From NCBI RefSeq assembly GCF_003260275.1, contig NZ_QJHB01000003.1, forward strand, positions 248,001-312,000: a stretch of DNA of 64,000 bases. Reading direction: 5' to 3'. Positions 60,490-64,000 of this stretch are shown piece by piece (the stretch's first letter is position 1; every line of letters starts with the position of its first letter). The notes beneath the pieces are model-generated. The model was not told the origin of the DNA, searched no databases, and saw only the letters and a program-made list of their open reading frames with translations. Source of the DNA: Homoserinimonas sp. OAct 916. Its GTDB lineage: Bacteria; Actinomycetota; Actinomycetes; Actinomycetales; Microbacteriaceae. Made by a program: the position numbers and the translations under genes.

Positions 60490-60837
60490 TCACGAGTGAG
60501 GGTTCGGTGCTGCGCTTCGTACCTCATCGATGAGGTCGCGCCACGGCCCCTGGGCAGCTTGTTCGGGCAATTCGACGGTGCGTTCCCGGGTGCCGTACTG
60601 GGCCCGGATCCACCACGTGAATCTGTCGGCGCCGTTGCCGTTCTCGGCCGTCGCATCCCAGGGGGCGCTCTTGATCAGGGCGATCCACCGCGACTCGTCA
60701 TCGATTGCCGGCTGGACACGCCATTCCCGACGTAGCCCGGCGAATCCACCCGTGCGGGTAACGATGACTACGACGGAGTGGCGATGCGCTGAATCTTCGG
60801 GCGCCGCGGCATCCGGTCGTTCGTCAAGTTGGGCCAT
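60490..60837 (-). CDS. Emfourin-like (protealysin inhibitor) protein, orphan
   Basis: The 115-residue protein has the emfourin pattern: VVIVTRTGGFAGLRREWRV (about 25-43), an acidic middle, FTWWIRAQYG, RTVELPEQ and WRDLIDEVRSA. Emfourins inhibit M4 (protealysin-like) metallopeptidases and are usually encoded next to one. None is in the window, so this copy is an orphan or acts on another protease, possibly the M23 peptidases upstream (speculative). ATG at 60837; a TTG at 60843 is possible. Confidence 0.7.
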   Translation of the reverse strand: MAQLDERPDAAAPEDSAHRHSVVVIVTRTGGFAGLRREWRVQPAIDDESRWIALIKSAPWDATAENGNGADRFTWWIRAQYGTRERTVELPEQAAQGPWRDLIDEVRSAAPNPHS

Positions 60838-60995
60838 CCTCAAGCACGCCTACAGCGATCCACGCGGCGCGGACCGTGTTGACCACCTCCGACATTTATC
60901 GTACGCCCGCCCCGCCGCGGTGAGGGCAGGTTTCGACAGGCACGGGATGATGCAGGTCGGCGGAATCCCGCGCCGGGTTTTGGCCCTAACGTGTG

Positions 60996-61949
60996 TTACT
61001 CCTTGCTGGGTGCCAGAACGACCCAGGTCTGACCGTAGTCGGGGCTCGCACTGATGCCGCGCTCGTTTGAGACAAGAATCCACGGCTCATCACCGCCGGC
61101 ATAGCTGAACGCTTCCGGGACACTTTCGACCTTGCCGGGCACAAACCACTCGCCCGTGGCTCCGTTCTGGTGCCAGACATCGCCTTCTATGCCGATCCCG
61201 ATGAACCCGCCGCCCTCATCCGGGTCGACAGCGTCGATCAGGTAGAGCATTGGTGCATTGGGCTCTACAACGAACGAACGTGCACCATCGTTACTGACCA
61301 TGAGCCCTTGCTCGGTGGTCGCAAAGACACGGTCGGGCTCGGTCGGGTCTGCAACCAGATTGCGCAGCGGGATGCTCGCTCCAGTCGCCCACGTGGCTCC
61401 GCCGTCATCACTGACCTTGATCTCCCCGGTGCCTGAGTCATAGCCAAACACGCGCAATGCATTGTTGGGGAGCATCACGGCATCGATATCGTGGAAGTCT
61501 GTTTCACCGTGAAGCGAGATCGAGGCCCACGTCTTCGCACTGTCGGTGCTGGAGATTAGCCCAAGATTCGGTCGAGCCAGATCAGGTTGCTCCCCGGGCG
61601 CGGGATGCCCGGAGGCCAGGAGCAGACCTGGGTGCGCGACAACGAAACCCATCGTGTCCTGAGAGCCGTCACCCACCTTGATGACATCTTCCTGCGTGCT
61701 TCGCGGGGCACCGGTGAGATAGGTTTCCGGCAGGTCGCCGGTCGGGACCGTCCACACACCGTTATGGGTTGCGGCAAACGTTTCCCCCGTCTGCCGATCC
61801 ACCCCAAGCGCGTGAACGTGCCCGAACCCGGCCTCTGGGGCCGCTGTTTTCGCAACGGGGGGTTGCACTGTGGTTGCCGAGCAGCCTGCGACGAGCAGCA
61901 GTATCGCGGTTGAGAACGTGATTGCGGTGATGGAGCTGAATCGGGTCAT
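60996..61949 (-). CDS. Lipoprotein of the F510_1955 glycosylhydrolase-like family
   Basis: The 317-residue protein has a lipobox LLLVAGC (Cys about 23) and a beta-propeller-like body with BNR/Asp-box-type repeats (SSTDSAKTW, VSDDGGATW, VSNDGARSF, ASPDYGQTW). FGHVHALGVD near the start is typical of the F510_1955 group. It is probably exposed on the cell surface. Hydrolase activity is inferred from the fold only. Such genes occur in metal-resistance islands (family context). ATG at 61949; it lies right behind the M23 gene, whose stop is 8 bp upstream of the start. Confidence 0.78.
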   Translation of the reverse strand: MTRFSSITAITFSTAILLLVAGCSATTVQPPVAKTAAPEAGFGHVHALGVDRQTGETFAATHNGVWTVPTGDLPETYLTGAPRSTQEDVIKVGDGSQDTMGFVVAHPGLLLASGHPAPGEQPDLARPNLGLISSTDSAKTWASISLHGETDFHDIDAVMLPNNALRVFGYDSGTGEIKVSDDGGATWATGASIPLRNLVADPTEPDRVFATTEQGLMVSNDGARSFVVEPNAPMLYLIDAVDPDEGGGFIGIGIEGDVWHQNGATGEWFVPGKVESVPEAFSYAGGDEPWILVSNERGISASPDYGQTWVVLAPSKE

Positions 61950-61956
61950 GTGTTTT

Positions 61957-63231
61957 CTATCCAAGTTGTACTCCTCGTGCGCTCATAAAAGGTTGGGGGT
62001 CGATGCGGGCGCCGTCGACGCGGGTTTCAAAGTGCAGGTGACAACCGCTGGAGGCACCGGTTGTTCCCACAAGTGCGACGCGCTCACCAGCAGCAACACG
62101 TTCGCCTTCACCGATCAGTACCGCACTGTTGTGGGCGTAGCCGGTCTGGATCCCGCTGCCGTGATCGATGAGTACCCAATTGCCGTAGCTTCCGAGCCAG
62201 CCGGCATACACAACGGTGCCGGCCGTCGCCGCGTACACGGGCTGGCCGCAGCCAGCTGCGAGGTCGGTGCCGTAATGGAAGGCTCCGACGCCAGCAACCG
62301 GCCTGTCCGGGCGGGGCCCAAACCGGTCGCTGATCCAGCCAGAGACCGGCAACGCCCAACCCTGGCCGCTCAGCTGACCGGAATCATCGGAATCTCTGGC
62401 CGCATCCGCCGCATCTGCTGCTGCTGCTGCCGCTGCTGCTGCCGCTGCTGCTGCTGCTTTTGCCTCTGCAGCTTTACGCGCCTTTTCGCCCTTCTCGAAA
62501 TCGGCTTCGGTAGCTGCTCGGTCCTCGGTCAGGACAGCCAGTTGCGCGTTCAATCGGCCGGCGTTCGCTTCTTGCCGATCCAGGTTGTCTTGTACCGCGA
62601 GACGTGCCGCCATGGCCGCCTTCAGCGACTTCTCGGCCTCCGCGGCGAGCTCACCCAACGATTGTTTCGCCACGGCCGCTTGCGCGCCCAGTGATCGCGC
62701 GTTGTTCTTCTCCGACTCCGCGTTGGAGAGCAAGGTGCTGGTGAGATCGGAGAGTTTGCTCATCGCACCCAACTTGTAGAGCACATCAGTGCCGTCCCCG
62801 GTGTCAAGAAAGATACCCAGCGATAGGTCAGGCACCGCCGCTGTTTTCGCGAACGTTGAAGCGATCCGGCCCAGCTGCTCTTGAGACTCACCGGCACGAA
62901 GTTCTGCTTCATCGGCCTGCTCTTGTAGCTGACCTGCACGATAGGTGGCTTCGTCGAAAGCGGCCTGGGCCCGTTCGTATTCGACACCTCGGCTTTGAGC
63001 GATTTCTTCCGCGCTTACCAAGTCCGCATCCAGCCCGGCGATATACGCCTTCAGCTCACTGATCTGCGCCTGTTTCGCCGTTTCATCCGACCGCGCACTC
63101 TCGACATCAGACCAGGACGGGTATTCCAGTGCCCGGGCCGGCTCAGGAATTGCGACCGCGGCGGCGATCACCACCACGGCCCCGATCGCCACGAGAGCAT
63201 TCGACACCCGTCGACCGGTCGCCCGGATCAT
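61957..63231 (-). CDS. M23 peptidase with coiled-coil domain (EnvC-like layout)
   Basis: The 424-residue protein has an N-terminal signal or anchor (about 10-32), a long coiled coil (about 45-275) ending in a poly-Ala run of about 14 residues, and an M23 domain (about 300-415). The zinc ligands are HYGTD and HLHFE, with YAH between. It should cut peptidoglycan stem peptides or act as an activator. ATG at 63231 overlaps the preceding gene's stop (ATGA). Confidence 0.88.
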   Translation of the reverse strand: MIRATGRRVSNALVAIGAVVVIAAAVAIPEPARALEYPSWSDVESARSDETAKQAQISELKAYIAGLDADLVSAEEIAQSRGVEYERAQAAFDEATYRAGQLQEQADEAELRAGESQEQLGRIASTFAKTAAVPDLSLGIFLDTGDGTDVLYKLGAMSKLSDLTSTLLSNAESEKNNARSLGAQAAVAKQSLGELAAEAEKSLKAAMAARLAVQDNLDRQEANAGRLNAQLAVLTEDRAATEADFEKGEKARKAAEAKAAAAAAAAAAAAAADAADAARDSDDSGQLSGQGWALPVSGWISDRFGPRPDRPVAGVGAFHYGTDLAAGCGQPVYAATAGTVVYAGWLGSYGNWVLIDHGSGIQTGYAHNSAVLIGEGERVAAGERVALVGTTGASSGCHLHFETRVDGARIDPQPFMSARGVQLG

Positions 63232-63959
63232 TGCGCAGCCACATTCTCTGCAAACCAGGTGACAGGGTCGGTGGGGGAGACCCCGTCCAAGAGGATCTCG
63301 AAGTGCAGGTGTGGCCCGGTACTCTGACCCGTGTTGCCGACGTTCCCAACAATGTCACCGACCGCGACCGACTGGCCAACATAGACGTTGAGAGACCCCT
63401 CGATCATGTGGGCGTACACGCTACTGACCTGTCGCCCATCAACCAGATGGTCGATCACCGCGTAGACGCCCAAACCACCGGCATCAGTCGTGGAGACCTC
63501 GCTCACGACCCCGGCGGCTATCGCTTGTACCGGGGAGCCGATGCCGGGGTTCATGTCAATGCCTTTGTGGAAGCTGGAGCACCCGCCACACGGCGGTACT
63601 CGGGGGCCGAAGTCGGTGGTGATCGGCACGCCAACAAGGAAGGGCCACTGCACGGCACCGGCGTAATTTATGAACGTTGAAGCCGTCTGGGCGTATGAGC
63701 CCTCGGTGGGTTGTGGCACCAGTGTCGAGTCATACCCGTCACGCTCAACCACCAGGGAGTCACCTCCGTGCGCGACGAAGGACTGACCGGGCTCGATGAG
63801 CTTTGGCGCTGGCTCGTATTCGTAATGGTTCGGGTAGGTCGCATCGGTGGCCGCAATCGCCGTGGCCGGCACCGAGACAGACACCGCGAAAAGTGCCGCC
63901 ACGACAACTACCAGGCCGCCGGTGGTCTTACGCAGAGACGACGTCACCGGTACGCTCAC
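63228..63959 (-). CDS. M23 family metallopeptidase, secreted
   Basis: The 243-residue protein has a signal peptide (basic start, hydrophobic 13-33, ATAIAA cleavage region). The M23 domain carries FHKGIDMNPG (first zinc pair), YAHM and GPHLHFE. It is likely lysostaphin/LytM-type endopeptidase. The GTG at 63959 is used. The frame stays open toward the window edge, so the start could lie further out. It is the first visible gene of the island's leftward operon. Confidence 0.87.
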   Translation of the reverse strand: MSVPVTSSLRKTTGGLVVVVAALFAVSVSVPATAIAATDATYPNHYEYEPAPKLIEPGQSFVAHGGDSLVVERDGYDSTLVPQPTEGSYAQTASTFINYAGAVQWPFLVGVPITTDFGPRVPPCGGCSSFHKGIDMNPGIGSPVQAIAAGVVSEVSTTDAGGLGVYAVIDHLVDGRQVSSVYAHMIEGSLNVYVGQSVAVGDIVGNVGNTGQSTGPHLHFEILLDGVSPTDPVTWFAENVAAQ

Positions 63960-64000
63960 GGCACGCGCACTGACCTGTTTCGTACGCGCCCTGGCGTGAC

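Noticed and set aside
57639-64000. Second attachment site (repeat of the tRNA-Lys 3' end)
   Set aside because: No copy of the terminal GGTTCAAGTCCCGG segment was found to the right within the window.

Overview
The window is high-GC actinobacterial chromosome, most likely from a member of the Microbacteriaceae or a close relative. This rests on gene content and order, not on a database match. From 1 to about 19.3 kb the order is: DEAD-box helicase, ferritin-like protein, DUF3107, AdnA/AdnB-like helicase-nucleases, phosphotransferase-fold protein, NudC, UvrD2-like helicase, E1-like protein, DUF2342 metalloprotease, PDZ/Lon-like protease, UPF0182. This matches the Rv3211-Rv3193c neighbourhood of mycobacteria. 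Several genes have a TANNNT -10 box about 6-7 nt before the start codon and no ribosome binding site, the pattern of leaderless actinobacterial transcripts.

Region by region. 1-19.3 kb: DNA repair and envelope-protease block. 19.4-29 kb: initiator tRNA, a nitrilase-family hydrolase, an aminotransferase, an HtrA-type protease, a glycine-rich membrane-associated protein, and an ABC exporter whose ATPase carries a disordered N-terminal region of about 550 residues. 29-34.1 kb: DUF3039, pncB, murI, rph, rdgB and a CDF metal transporter. 34.2-40.3 kb: DedA protein, tRNA-Leu(UAG) and a compact Tad pilus locus. 40.3-47 kb: MFS transporter, prfB, ftsE-ftsX, smpB, a SIMPL protein and ssrA (tmRNA). smpB and ssrA are the two partners of trans-translation. 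47.1-57.5 kb is more accessory: a TetR/DHA2 efflux pair, a lipoprotein, a DUF559 nuclease-like gene set among dispersed hairpin repeats, two paralogous membrane proteins in divergent orientation, and a NarL-type two-component system.

From tRNA-Lys(CUU) at 57.57 kb a genomic island begins: excisionase, tyrosine integrase, a repeat-rich stretch (72-bp tandem units with compensating palindromes, and two copies of a leader containing a consensus Shine-Dalgarno sequence), an emfourin-like protease inhibitor without its protease, a lipoprotein of the F510_1955 type, and two overlapping M23 peptidase genes. The island runs off the right edge and no second attachment site is visible.

The observations I would follow first are the hairpin family around the DUF559 gene, the 72-bp repeats behind the integrase, the duplicated Shine-Dalgarno leader at 60.0-60.2 kb, and the histone H1-like/acidic extension on the ABC ATPase.
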